Shown here piece after piece: positions 1 through 13,500 of a stretch of DNA of 64,000 bases; position 1 is the first letter of the stretch, and each line of letters opens with the position of its first letter. The notes under the pieces are model-generated. The model was not told where the DNA came from and did no database searches. It saw nothing but the letters and a program-made list of their open reading frames with translations. The stretch lies in assembly GCF_014839805.1 (NCBI RefSeq), contig NC_051131.1, positions 14,930,913-14,994,912 on the forward strand, written 5' to 3'. This stretch comes from Manduca sexta (Eukaryota > Arthropoda > Insecta > Lepidoptera > Sphingidae). A program made the position numbers and the translations under genes.

Positions 1-414
1 CTGCCCCCCCCCGAGGCAATTCTTGTGCGCTTGGTCTCCACACCAGATGCACGCCCATGCACGGGGGCACATTTGCCGCGACCCTAGGCGCACAGCTCGT
101 GCGTATGCCTCTTGGTTGCTAATTTCACATTGAGGTCTGTCTAAGGGTTCGTGAACATTTCCCTTCCCTTCCTTCCAACCATCCTAGTAACTCCTCTTCC
201 TTCCCCTTCTCTTCCTTCCCTCCATCCCCTCCTTCTTCCTCCCGGGCCCTAAGACCGCTTCGCTGGAGGCTACCGAACCTCCAGTGATGACGGTAGGGCC
301 CACCAACTCATCAGGGGCTGCCGTGGTTGCTAAGCCGGGGGATCGCCTTTACACCGTTAGCGGGGTACCCCCGGTAATAACCACGGCAGTTCCCCAAAAA
401 AAAAAAAAAAAAAC
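1..414 (+). mobile_element. 3' tail of a 5'-truncated non-LTR retrotransposon with poly(A)
   Basis: A GC-richer block with pyrimidine-rich C/T tracts (about 160-245) runs into a conserved-looking segment (about 246-396) and ends in an uninterrupted A tract at about 397-413. A 3' A tail followed at once by ordinary AT-rich intron sequence is the signature of target-primed insertion of a LINE-type element in plus orientation. No open reading frame is retained, so only the 3' untranslated part is present; the 5' side leaves the window. The family is not identified. It lies in the intron just before the SELENOM terminal exon. Confidence 0.6.
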
Positions 415-461
415 CTATTACTGCTTTGTCGTCAAATTCTAATAGAATGCCTATGTTTCAG

Positions 462-704
462 AGCTGCAGAGGATGTTCATTAAACCGCTTGCCGCAAGTT
501 AAACAATTTGTTATGGATGATGCTCCTAAATACGACAGGCTAGAGGTTAAATTCATCTCCGGGGCACCACCTGAGCTAGTGCTGCTTGGAGATGGAGATC
601 GGGAGCTAGAGCGCCTGCCCCTCTCACAGCTTAACCGCGAGGAATGCAATGAACTGCTGCAGGAGAGGGGTTTCACAAAGAAACCTTCCAAATCTGATTT
701 ATAA
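462..704 (+). CDS. SELENOM: Selenoprotein M homologue, Cys form, last coding exon (partial gene)
   Basis: Last coding exon of a SELENOM/SEP15-family thioredoxin-fold oxidoreductase of the ER lumen; the upstream exons, with start and signal peptide, lie outside the window. The exon begins after the acceptor TATGTTTCAG at 461 in phase 0 and encodes 80 residues to the TAA at 702-704. It opens with the redox motif C-R-G-C followed by SLNRLPQVKQFV. Vertebrate SELENOM has C-G-G-U at this place, so the second redox residue is Cys, not Sec, and no UGA recoding is needed. The middle block PPELVLLGDGDRELERLPLS is diagnostic of SELENOM rather than SELENOF. The protein ends in KSDL, a KDEL-type ER retrieval signal. 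An in-frame TTG lies upstream at 426, but the acceptor makes 462 the true boundary. A branch-point-like TTCTAAT lies at about 437-443. The gene converges on GCN1. Confidence 0.87.
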   Translation, partial: SCRGCSLNRLPQVKQFVMDDAPKYDRLEVKFISGAPPELVLLGDGDRELERLPLSQLNREECNELLQERGFTKKPSKSDL

Positions 705-1533
705 GTACTTACTGTTAGTAACTACAATGTACATTCCTGTTACATTTAGCTCATAAGTATATTAGATATTATTTGTGAACAAAATACTTAATAACAATTT
801 AATGTGTATAGTAATGGTGTGTATAATATAAAATGCTTCCTGACAATTGTTTTTCATTTATTATGAATACAAAGTAAAATTATTATGGTTAAAAAAATCT
901 GATTGGGAGTTGGAAAGATTTTAAGATAGTCAATATCATGTGATATGGATATATTGTTAACTATTGTGCTTCAGTTGTTCCTCTGCCTACTCTTTGAAGA
1001 GACAAGAGTGCAAGCTTAGTGATCGTAATTAAGCTTCACGTGGAAAATGTAAATTTTGTGTCAACTTTGCCTAATCTTGCAAATATGTACCTTTGCTTGT
1101 TTAGTTATCAAGATAAGGTGATAAATGATAACATTATCAGTCATCACAATTTCACTTACACTGATCTTTAATATATACCATAATAAATTTTTATTGATTT
1201 AGTAGTTTGGACTACTTTTCTTGTATTAAATATGCATACAAAGATTTCTAGTAGATATATAAAGACACACTATTCAATGCCACTGGCTAGTGAATCCCAA
1301 CACAATTTACGAATATGTCATCATTAGTATACAATGAAATAAGCAGGAAGGAATCAATGCATAGGATGCAGGTTCACTACTTACCAGGATTAACAAAAAG
1401 TAATAAAGGTTGACTTACGCTTATTGTGTTTGTTTTCAAATGCACATCCAGAATAGTTGTTAGGTTGAGGTCAAAATAAAACACAGGCAGTTCCATAAAA
1501 TTAAATATATATTCTTAAGGAGTAGAGTGGTGC
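705..1533. other. Convergent 3' UTRs of SELENOM (+) and GCN1 (-)
   Basis: AT-rich sequence between the SELENOM stop (704) and the GCN1 stop (1534-1536), with no coding potential. A plus-strand AATAAA lies at 1182-1187 and a minus-strand AATAAA (TTTATT on the plus strand) at 1190-1195. The inferred 3' ends of the two transcripts therefore meet or slightly overlap in the middle of this interval. Confidence 0.55.
1182..1195. terminator. Back-to-back candidate poly(A) signals
   Basis: AATAAA on the plus strand (1182-1187), about 480 nt after the SELENOM stop, and on the minus strand (1190-1195), about 340 nt after the GCN1 stop. They are the best canonical hexamers I see for either gene. Use is inferred from position only. 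Confidence 0.45.
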
Positions 1534-4500
1534 TCAAGTGAGCAGCGTGCAGTCGAGGTCCTCGTCGCGTCCGTCGGAGTGTGCGCGGCGCAGCACGCGC
1601 GCCACCACGTCCGCCAGCGCCTCGCGCGCTCCCTCGTCCAGTAGAGACATGCATTGCTGAACAAGATAATCACATTTATAGCTACACTTTACTAAAAAAA
1701 GTCTGTATAAATCTAAAATAGTTTTTTAGTGTTTAATTACTTTTCTGAGAAATAAATTTCATATATATTTTCTAATAAACATACATTCGTAAAAAATACA
1801 CTTGTATGTTTAGAGTTATTATAACAGGATTACAAAGTAGTACACAACATTTGGCTTGTTACCTTAAATCATTATAAGCCAATGTTAAATCTAATAATAA
1901 ATAGTAATAAGTAAACTTAAATGTTTAAACTCGTTAAATGCTGCATTATGATGCTTAAAGGAAATTATACCTACTCATATAGACTTGCTTACAATACAAT
2001 TACATTAAAACAGTTCCATAAATAACAGTGACAAAATATTGTATGACTTATATTATCAGTATACTTGAAGTGGTCAGTTGATTTGAATCATAACTGCAAT
2101 AAACGGTTGTGACTTGTTTTTTTTATTATTATTTTTGTGTAAAACAACTGGAGGGCAAGCTAGTTTATGATATACTTAAGATATACTAGTAAATATATTA
2201 TTTATGGGACAAAGGCACATGTTAAAACTATTAAATGCATATTTTACACTATTAATTGTACTTTTTTTGTCACACCATCGACAGTCCAGTTATAAATTCG
2301 TTGGAACCGCGCGTCACAGACCTCAGGTAGGTAATAAACGACCCATAAATTTACATTTTGATTATATAAACAACAATAGTCAAGATGTACATATATATCC
2401 ATAAAATCTCCATAAAATGAATGTATTATAATTTATCGGGTGCTCTGAACGCGACGACCTTGTCGATAATATCTTACTTCACGCTCATCTCAGGTGTTTA
2501 GTTTACAACATGCTATTATGTCTTGAGACAAGAACAATTAATTGTAAGTTACGATGCATATTTGTGTCGTCTAACATATTCTAGGATGATAGAAACAAGT
2601 GTATTCCAATAGTATACTATATTTATACCTTTGTTTTAGCTTGCTAATTCCTCCAAGTATATCAGAGATAGAGCCTAATGGGTACCTGATATATAATTAT
2701 TTTTTCACTGAAAATGATGTAGTGTGGTGTGTAATACAAGGAAATGTTTCTTTGTTTGCGTCACATTTTTATCTAATTTCAAAGAATCAGATAAACTTAA
2801 CGTGATTGAAAGTAATTATAAGCATGACCTCTTGTACACTATGGAGAAGTGGTTCTGATGTCCTTGTCCTTTTTGGATTATGAGTAAGGTACCTACCTGG
2901 TGGAACTGTTCGTCGTGCGGCAGACGCAGCACGGCGCGCAGTGCGAGTTCGGCGTTGGCGCGCACGTACGTGTTCTTCTCCTTGGTGCCGTTGACGAGCG
3001 CGGGCAGCAGCGCCCGCAGCACGTCGCCGCCTGCGCCGCGCTCCAGCCGCGCCTCGCGACCCACTACCGCGCTCGCGCGGGCCATCAGCTGCTTCACCTC
3101 GTTACTCGTGTGGTTCATGCTCTGCACAAACATATTGTAATTATAGTGAGAGAGCAAAAGAATTCGAGCACAATAACTATCCGATTACAAATATAGAGTA
3201 AAAACCAGGCATCTAGCACTTCACTCACCCTGACAAACTGTGAGAGGATATTTTGCGGTACAGGTTTATCGTTTTCGAGCAGGTAGCGCATCAGGTACCC
3301 GATGCCGCGGATGCCGTTGCACACTATAGGAGTTTTATCACTGGCGAGATACGAGAGTAGCGTCTTCTCCACTTTGTCTTCATAAGGATCTCTGTACACG
3401 TGATCCGGAGTCTCCTTTAGCGCGACGAAGAGCGCACACGATCGACCGTGAATTAACAGCCAGTCTTCGGGCGGGTGTGTGGGGGGATGCGCGGCGGCGA
3501 GCACGTGGTGTAGCAGCGCGGCGTCGCGGTGTGCGGCGGGTAGGCAGTGCAACAATGCGCCCAGGCAGCCGCCCACGGCGCCGCGCGGAGGGTCCTCGGG
3601 GTGCGCCAGTAGCGCCGGGGTGGTCAGTGTCGACAAGATGGCCAGCGTCAACTGCTCCGACATCTTATCGCCGCCGGCCGTGATTATGCTGCGCAGCGCT
3701 TGTAGCATCGTCTCCCGGATGGCGGGGTCCTCTGTGTTCTTGATGCCGTTGTGCATCTCCACGAACAGTGGGTCGGCCCGGGTGTGGATCACCACCAGCT
3801 GTGACAATGCCACGCCCGCCTTGATGCGCACCGGCCGACTGGTGTCATTTAATGCCTTCAGGAATGTCGTTTGGAGTTGTGGTAAGAACTGCTTCAGCAT
3901 CACGCCGACCTGTCGATTATTTCGTTTATTATTACATGATCATTATACTAATTTCATAATATGATTATATCATTATATTATGTGTGTCAAGTTAGAGTTT
4001 AAGTTAATATATACCTTAGACAGCAGCAGTGCGAGCGTCTCTAGCACGGCCGCCTTAACGCTCGAGTTGAACCGGTCGCCGAGGATGCGGATGAGGGGGC
4101 CGGTGATGTGCACCACCGACGGCTGAATGGAGTCAGGGCTCGTCAACTTGATGATGTCGCCCAGCATCATAGCCGCGTTCTCCTTCTCCTCTGGCAGACC
4201 ATTCAGAATCGACTCGCGGAACAGCGGCAGGATCGGCGTTAAGCCCTGGTATTGAAAACATTTATTCAATACTATTGTCTAATAAACTTTTTAATATTAC
4301 TCAGTGATGAAATGATTGACAACTATTACAAATGCTCAAAAACTGTAATAACACCACCAATACATTGGAATTGCAAAGTTCTCCATGACACTATACTTAT
4401 ATTAACATGGTTTATATAGATAGGACAAATAGTAACCTTAGGCAGACAGAACCCTGGTAGCAAATCGCCCTTCAGGTCCGCTGTGGCGTAGCGCACGGCT

Positions 4501-7500
4501 TGCCGCACGTCGGACACGTGCGCTATCTGTCGCTCGACGTCGAGCGTGCGGGTGAGCGCAGACAGTGCGTCCCACGCCATCATCACCACGTCGGGGTCCT
4601 CGTCCGCGAACAGCAGCAGCAGGCCGCGCATCAGCTGCGGCACGTGCGGCGCCAAGTCGGCGCGCGTGTGCCCCACGTACGCGCACAGCAGCGCCGCCGC
4701 CGCGCGACGCTTCGAGTCCGTGCCCGTGCGCACCGCCTCCAGCAGGCTATCGACGATGCTGTCACAAACAAGAATGACATGAATGTTTTGCTGTAACAAG
4801 AGTGTATTGACGTGACAAGTATCGGTGGGTGCGCGTACCATCTGACGCCGGGCGCGTCGGCGACGGGCAGCAGCGCGTCGCGGCAGTGGTCGAGCTCCAC
4901 GGGCTCCTGGTCGGTGCCGCGCGCGGCGGCGAGCGCGGCGAGCAGCGCGGGCAGCACGCGCGGCAGGTGGCGGCCGAGCGCGCCGCCCGCCGCCGCCGCC
5001 AGCGCCGACAGCGCGCGCGTGTCCACGCCGCCGGGGCCGCCCGCGTTCGTCAACACCGGGATCAGGTACGGAAGCACCGCGCGAGACTTTATCGCCATCA
5101 CCTGGACACCACGCCACACATGCTAATAATTATGGTGCGTTGCATAAATTATTACATGAGTCGGTAATTAACGAGCTTATGTAAGACACTTTACAGTGTA
5201 AGATCACCTGGCATGAGCATACAATACCGAAAAAAATGACCTATACAGTATATCGATGAGATTTTAAACAGCACTTTTTGAAGCGTCGGGAAATCATACC
5301 GACTTCAGTTACATATAGCAATTACACATTAAAATGTTCAATAATTTAATAATTGTACCTGCTTGAGTCCATCTAGTGTAGCATCAGCCACTGCAGGATC
5401 TGGGTCGTGGAGCTGGTCCAGCATGGGCGGCAGGATATCGTCTAGGGCTTTGTTGCCAATAGTGGCGTGCAGCGAGTCGAAAGTTCTCGCCGCCGCTAGC
5501 CGCACCTCCGGCAGAGGGTCGCATAGTGCCGTGCGTACGGTCGGCACCTACACATATCATAAAATAATAAGATATGCAACGAACGAATCTATCAGAATAA
5601 TCGGCATACGAAACTAAGGTATTTTAATGGAAAATTTATAACAAAATATGTAACAATATCTTTGTTTATGTACAGATCGCACAAAGTTTTTGCAACAGTA
5701 GCAAGTCGCTTGCTTTTATGAAACACCTGACTAATTTCTAAGTATTCTCCGTACAAAAACAAACTTAAACCTTTTTCTATAATATATAGCGATTAGTATT
5801 GTAAAGCGAGTGCGATGCTTACCAGTCCGTCTGCAAAGCTGAGCACGGCGTCCCTGGAGGTGGAGGCGAGGATCTCGCCGAGGCCGATGCAGACGCCCTG
5901 GCGCTGGTCGGCGCGCGGCGAGCGCAGGCCGCGCTCCAGGATGGGCACGATCTCCGGCAGCACGCGCTCGCCCAGCTGACACACAATGTACGGGTTACTC
6001 ATACTGAACCAGGTGAGCTGCCACTTGGCACGTGCAGGGTATGCTTGTGTACTTACAGTATGCTAATCTCTCACAGTAATGATAATTTAACACGACATAT
6101 GTCAGAAAATGTCAACAGTGGACGACATCAGTGCAAATTATATTAAAATGTCAACACGTTAATCAGCTAACATAGAATATTAAAAATTATAGTGATCTTA
6201 CCTTCCGGACGAGGTCTCCAAGCGTCCTTGCCGCGACCTGCCTCTTGTCGTAGCTGGTGGAGGCGAGGCAGCCCAGCAGCAGCCCGAATAGCGTCGGCAG
6301 GATCTCGCGCAAGGTCTTCGGCGTGTTGGTCACAACCACCTAAACACCAAACCATGGTAAATAACATAATGTCAAGTACAACTTCGTCTAATATTTCAAG
6401 TATTTTTCATAACTTTAAATTTAGTCAAAAAGTTCTGGTTTGTCGTCAATAAAGTATTCGATATTATCTACTGAGGAACTTTAAAAGTATCAAGCTACAC
6501 CAAGTTTAATTGCTTTTATAGTTCCGACAAACTTGTTGAGCTTCAAAGCTATGAATCCCAAAATTGCGTACTATCCATTATAGGTCCCCGGAACAATAAC
6601 GTTTGTAAAGGCGGGAATTGGTATAATGTTGAGTACCTTCCAGACGTGCAGCGCGGCCTGGCGCACCATGAGCGCGACGTCGCTGCGGCCCATGTAGAGG
6701 CCGGCGAGCACGCGGTTGCGGCGCTCCGGCCCGAGCGCGTTGATGATGGCCTTGTGCGACTGCTCCGTGCCGAAGTTGTCGTCCTCGCACGCCGTCTCCG
6801 TCGTCATCTTGCCCGACACGCCCGATATGCGGTACAGCAGGTCACCTGTCAGCAAATCGGGCCATAAAGTCATTGTAAATTTTAAATATATGTACTTTCT
6901 TTAGTATAGTTGCGTAGTTGATAGCTTGAGGATCTCTGGCTTCACTATGAAATCGTGATATTTGTTAATTTCCATAATCATTTGCTAGAAATTAATGTTA
7001 CCAGTTGTTTGTAAAAAAAAACTCTGTGACAAAATTGACGTCATATTCCAGCATCGCAGATGGGTCATGGGCGAACCAAATCTAGTAAAGCTTTGTTATT
7101 AAGACTGCCTCCAATCAATTGTCTAAACATACAATATATGTCATATGAGTAAAGAGTGATTACGTCACTACTACTGCTAACTCACCGAGCAATTGCACGG
7201 AGCTATACCGGATCCTCCAGTTATCATCAAACAGGCCCTTCTCCAGCTCCGGCAGTAGCAGCGTGATCGCCGACTCTGCGTACAAGTTAACGATCCTCTG
7301 TCCTGCCTTCAGCGCCGTCTCGCGCACGTACTCGTTCTCATCTGCCAACGCCTTGAGGATCGGGTTGATGATCTGTCCGATGTACGGCGTGAACTCGTCC
7401 GTGAACGCGCCCGGCATGTAGATGAACATCATTATGTAGCCGTCCTTCACGTGCGGCGCGATATCCGTGCGCTCCGCTGTTGCGATTATGTCTGTAACAA

Positions 7501-10500
7501 GATGCGTGTTAGTATTCTCGAAAGTATTAGATTCTTCAGATCCAAAATCGATAACGACTGTAATCGATATCACAATAAATAACGATAATCAGTATAAAAT
7601 ACCTGGCATGATCTTATGCAGTTTGTGCACTCCGAGTCCGGCAACTACTTCAGACAGACCCTGTGCAGCGCCGGAGCGGTCCACCGAGCTGGTTTCCGAA
7701 GTGAGGGTGTGCATGAGCCACGGCAGCAGCTCCTCGAAGCTGCTCTCGCCCATGCCTTTCACCATAGCACCGAGAGCTCGTGCTGAAACGCTTCGCACCT
7801 GTAGGTAAAATGATTTTTTAATACCAGCCCATCACATTCGTATCAACAACAATGGACAGAGTGTGGAACCTTATCATAAGTCTTTAAAGTTTAGTTTCCA
7901 GTAGCCTTTGAGCTCTAATTACGTTGATGACTCATACTAGAGATATTTAAAAGTAAAAGATTACCTCCGGCACTGGATCCAACAAGGAACTCTTCAAGCC
8001 TGGTATGATGTTGGGCAGGTATGGCAGCAAGTCTTTCTGGTCGGTGAGTGAGTACATGTTACCGATGATCTGCGCGGCCATCTTGCGCGTCTCAGTGCTG
8101 CGGTCGAGGAACGCGCGCTGCACCACCGGCATGATCAGTGCCAGTGACGGCGCGTCGATGAAGTGCACGAACTTCGTGTCTAACAGCGTTTGGAGACACG
8201 CTGACGTCTTGTTCGAGGGATCTTGAAGCGCATTGAGCAGCACCGGTACGATGGCTGGACGAGATATAATGAATTAGTCAGTGAGATCGATAGAGACTTA
8301 ATAAATAAATCTACTTCCTTTCTCAATTTCCATTCCTCTCCTTTGAATAAACCGCAATCAACATTGATGTGCATCAGTATTTATGAAAGTCAGTGGGCTT
8401 TTACTATCGAGTGACCTACCATCTTATTTGTTTAACTTGCAAAAAAATAGCTTAATCTTTACACAAATGTACAATCCACATACCTTGAATCTCGGGGTTC
8501 CTGATGACGGAGCCGATAACCTTCAGGGCCTCGGCGCCAGCCTCCTGCACGCGCATGTGCGAGTCGCTCAGCACCTCTATCAGTTTTGGCACGATGGAAG
8601 GCAGGCATGACGACAACTGCTTCGGCGCGCAGTACGCCATTGCACCGAGCAACTCGATGGAACCTGATAAAGTTTATTATTAAAATCGTCCTTTGACATG
8701 ATGTCATTTTCTGAAAGATGTTAAAAGTCTATTCCAATCATTGAGACAAATTCGCAGGACCATAAAGTATGTAACACAAATTGTTTTTAAATGGATCACT
8801 TCTCAGGGAACGACATCAGCTCAGTGATCATCCATAATATTTATTTCTCCCTTCCCGCCAGCCCGAGCTGGCTTCTTTGTTTACTTTGTCTTTAATTTAT
8901 TTTATGTCATATATACAATGTCTGTAGCTACATAAGCTACATAATTAAAGTAATAGTTATAGTGTTGGCACAGACCGGCCTTGGTGCGCCAGTTGTCGTC
9001 CTGCAGCGCCTGCAGCAGCGAGGGCAGCACGAGCTTGACGCCGTGCGCGCTGAGGCGGCTCATGATGAGCTTGGCCGTCTCGTCCGCCGCCGAGCGCACG
9101 TACTGCGAGCTGTCGCCGAAGCACAGCAGCAGGTGCGGCAGCACGTGCACGATGTACGGCTCGAACAGGCGGCCCAGCTTGTGGCACAGCAGCTCGAAGC
9201 CGAACAGCGCGCCTGCCGGACAACACGGTGACCAAACTTATTATAACACAAATGATTTATGAGTTCCAAGTTAATTGATAAAAATAAAGTGTATGGGAAT
9301 GAGATCTTAGCGATAAGTCATCTGGCCGAAAGCAAAAGAATAGACATGAAAAGAAACTGTAGAAAGAAAATTGAATAAACGTCTGTAACTTATCTAAAGT
9401 CTTTGTTGCAGCACTCAAGAAGCAATGTATTATATTGTATGTGTCATAGTTTATTAATATAATTATGGTGTCATAGATAAATAGGAACAAAAAATCTACA
9501 ATATTTAAAAAAAAAAATGAAAATCAATACCCAGGGAAACACTGTCAGAATTTTATAATTTGAAACTCTAATTGTCTCAAAAAGTCAGACAAATAGGAAA
9601 ATTATTAGCGACATACGAAACCAGCATGTGTAAATTAGAAAATATAGAAACCTTCTCTGTACTTGTAGTTCTTTTTCTCCTGTATGGCCTCGGTGAGCTT
9701 GCCCATCACGTCGAGCTGCTTCAGCGACAGGATGCCGAGCCCCTTGATGATGCCGGCGATGCCGTACGCCGCGCCCTACGCAATACGCATACGTCTTCAC
9801 TTATAAACATACAACTTATTATTTTTTGTACAGTACCAGTGTCACCAGCAAAAGGTTATTTGTTGTTAGTTATTTTTATATGTCTGACAGGAGTCCCCAA
9901 AGCACAGAGTTCATGAATAAAACGGTTTATGTTCTGTGTAAGAGTGCATACGTACCCTCCTGTCGCCATATTTCTCTGCGGTGAGGAGTTGTTTCATCAG
10001 CTTGTTCATGATGTTGGGGATCTCTTCCTCGAGCGCCGGCGAGCTCACCAGGTGCGGCAGGCAGTTGCTTACTGCTTCTTGGACCTGGTGGACAGCGATA
10101 AGAAGTGATGCACAACATACATGGCAAGATAAGGTTCGCAGGTGATGGAGGAATTTGTTTCCTGAGAACAGTACCTGCTGGCTGGGCGTAGAGAGTGCGG
10201 CGACGAGTCGCAGCGTGATGGGTCGGATGCGCGGGTCGGCGGGCTCGAGGTGGCGCGCGAGCGAGCCCATGAGCAGCACGACGGCCTGGCGCACGGCGTC
10301 GTAGCCACCAGACTTGGGCGCTTTATCGAGGAACTCCTCGAAAACGGGCAGCTGGCTGCTGATTGTCTCCTTGCCGTGTAGCTCGACGAGTGCCATGGCG
10401 GCGTCCAGCATGCGCGCGCGCACGTGCTCACTGCGGTCGGCGAGCGCGTGGTGCACGAAGAACCGCGCGGCGGCCGGCGCAGCACCAGTCGGCAGCAGCG

Positions 10501-13500
10501 GCGCCAGCGACACCAGCGCCAGCGCCACGCCGCGACGGCACGTCCACGCGTCCAGCGCGGGCTCCACCACGTGTCCGAACTGGTCCAGCTTCTCCGGGAT
10601 CAGCTGAACATCATTTGTGATATAAGTGAACAAACGAACTTACTAGTGAATCTGCAATATGTAACAAAACATAATACTCTTTACAAACTAGTAAAGTACT
10701 CACCGGCAGCTTCTCTTTATAAATGTCTTGCAGCCGTTGCAGCACATCGGTAGGGTCTGCGCCAACGCGTTCTACTAAGTGCGCGAGCGCATGCGCGGCG
10801 GATCGCTGCACCGGCTCCGCTGGGTGCTGGATCTCTTGCAGCATTAGCTCTACTAGTACCGGCTCACGACTCCATTGTTGGCCTATTGGCAGCTTCGCCC
10901 ATAGCTCTTCTGCTAATTTTCTACGCATAACATAAGGGGAAGGTATTAATGTTGAGCGTTCATGTTGTATGCATAGGACTGCGTTGTCAAAGCTCACATA
11001 TTACATGAATGGCACTCACTTGTTATCCTCCTGTACGTCGAAGGTGGCGACGAGCAGACGCTTGGTGAGCGTGAGAGCGTAGTCTGCGTCCTCGAACAGC
11101 GCCGGCAGTCCCTCGGTGAGGCACAGCAGCGCGCGCAACGACGCGTCACGCACCGCCTACAATACACGTGCGAGATTAGACGAGTCAATGATTTACAGAC
11201 AAAGCAACAAATTACTTTTATAACGCAACGGCACACAAATTGCCCGCTAAAAATAAATTCATTTAAGTTTTAGATTCTAATACAGAGCAGAGTGATATAC
11301 AATGTAAGAAAAAATCATATATTTAGCACACGTCACACAGTCTACAGATGCGGTAAGGATATTATTAACCTGGTCTGGGCTCTGCAGACCGGCGAGAAGA
11401 CGGTCCACGTCGGAAACGGCTAGCGGCGCCAGCGCAGCACACGCGGCCGTCTCTAGCAGTGCCACCGTACACGCCACCTGCACCCGCCCAACAGTCTCAC
11501 CTGCACATACATCAATTACTGGTGTACACTACATAAAATCACTTAGCAGGTAAGTATCAGATATGCATTGAAATTTGTATCTAACTTTATAGGAAACACA
11601 ATATACAAGCTGAAAAACTCGACACAAGGTGAATGACTCATTCTGAAGATATCCCTGTGTATAACCGTTAACAATAATAACAAATTAGCCTCTTTCTAGT
11701 TGGTTGAAGAACCTAAAGTTCCTTTGATCTATCGTCACCGATGTTTATATAAATAAGTACTATAGTCAGAATGAAGGTGCCTCACCAATGAGTTCGATGA
11801 GCATGGTGTACATGTGGTCTATGGGGAAGAGCGCGGGGTGCAGCAGGTCGCGGCGCGCGGCGGGGTCTCCGCGCAGCGCCGCGTGCTGCGTGATCACCGC
11901 CAGGCCGTTCAGCACGGACTGCTCGTCTTCCTCCGCCAGCGTCGGCGTCAAGCCTGACAGACAACAAATACACTTATTTATTATCGATAAATCATACAAC
12001 TCATTTTCATTCACTTAATTGTTTGCTTCTCACTTTGATGTTTAATGAGAACAGTTTTATTTTTATTAAAAAAACGGCAAGAAATATTTTTAGGTAAAAG
12101 TGAATATAATCTTTAGGAATATTTGCATGTTTGTACTTCTCCCTCCCAACCTTATATCAGATTATACTGGTTCCAATTCCAGGTTAAAACTCACCGAGGC
12201 TAAGCAGCGGGAACACATAGCAGAACCCTGGCGCGCTGAAGTGGTTCACCTTGGTGGGGAGCTCGTCGTCATCTGTGTCAGTCTTCATGCCGGCGGTGGC
12301 GGCGTACAGCATGTTGATGGCGCGCACCGTGCCCGACTCCAGCGGCTCGTCCTCCCAGCCCGGCTCCAGGTCGCACTGCGGCTTGTGTAGTCTAGGGCAC
12401 AAAAGAGAATATAAATAGTGATCTTTGAGTGAGAAGTCAAATTAATTTGAAAATGCGGTTTGAATGAAACCATGATTATAATTATTAACATTATACTTGA
12501 ACATATGTTTAGTGACCGTAGGGCAGTAGTGTATAGACGTACCGGATGGTGAGCCTGGCAACAGTTTCGGCGAGCAGCGCGTGGTCGGGCAGCAGCGCCG
12601 TGCGCAGGCGCATGAAGGCGGCGGCGGCGCGCGGCGCGGCGAGCGGGGAGCTCAGCGCGGCGAGCAGCGCGGGCACCACGCGCCGCGCCGCCGCCGCGCC
12701 CGCGCCGCCGCCGCCGCGCACCACCGCCGACAGCAGCTCCACGGCCGCCACCACGCGACCGTTCAGCTGCACACACATCACCACTCATTATACTCAACCA
12801 ACCGATAAACACGACACGAGTGCTCTAGCCGTACAATATAGCAGTATAGCAGCCTTAACCTATATAATATACATTACATAATTTATATGCAGGAGCTAAT
12901 ATTTCCCACATTTTTTTTAGATAATGATGTAGATGTCAAAGGATATAAGTTACTACGACCAAAGTAATATAGTTGATTTTAATTTGAGAACACTCACCAC
13001 ACTGAGCCTCTGTCTGATGGCACTTTCCTTGGCCAGTTGTGCTTTGATGGCGTCTTTTTGTTTCACCGTCAGTTGGACCTGAAACAACACCACAGAGCTA
13101 TAGTAACATTTTACATTTAATATAAATCATGCTACTCCTCTAATGATTATTTTCTCCAAAATTTCATCATAGTCCAATATGTCTTAGCTCAACTTGCGAA
13201 CATTTTAAATGACGCGACGTTTTGTTTCATGTCAAAACTATAAACTACACAGTGCCACGAATACGTCACGGACGTCCGAGTTGTTTAATCATGATGATTG
13301 TAAATGGTCGAGAGGCTAATTCGTGACATCACAAGTTGCTCTCTGGGACTATGACAATCAAATGACTCTGACAATCGTGTCTCATGCCAAGTACGAGAAT
13401 CTCTAGGCTGCGTTGCATTGTGAGTGTCAGCTAAGTCATGTGGTTACCTCCTTGAGCTTTCCCTCTCGGCGTCTCTTCTCCTCAAGCTCTCGGCGCAGCT

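Noticed and set aside
1..75. Zinc-knuckle-like Cys/His pattern on the minus strand in the first bases
   Set aside because: The spacing is not a standard CX2CX4HX4C and the strand is opposite to the element's poly(A) tail.
4500..5126. Several plus-strand open frames of 80-112 codons opposite GCN1 exons
   Set aside because: They are mirror frames of GC-rich GCN1 exons with Arg/Ala-rich composition and no family resemblance. The same holds for other plus-strand frames at 2880-3200, 3477-3964, 8962-9262, 10314-10753 and 12546-12881.
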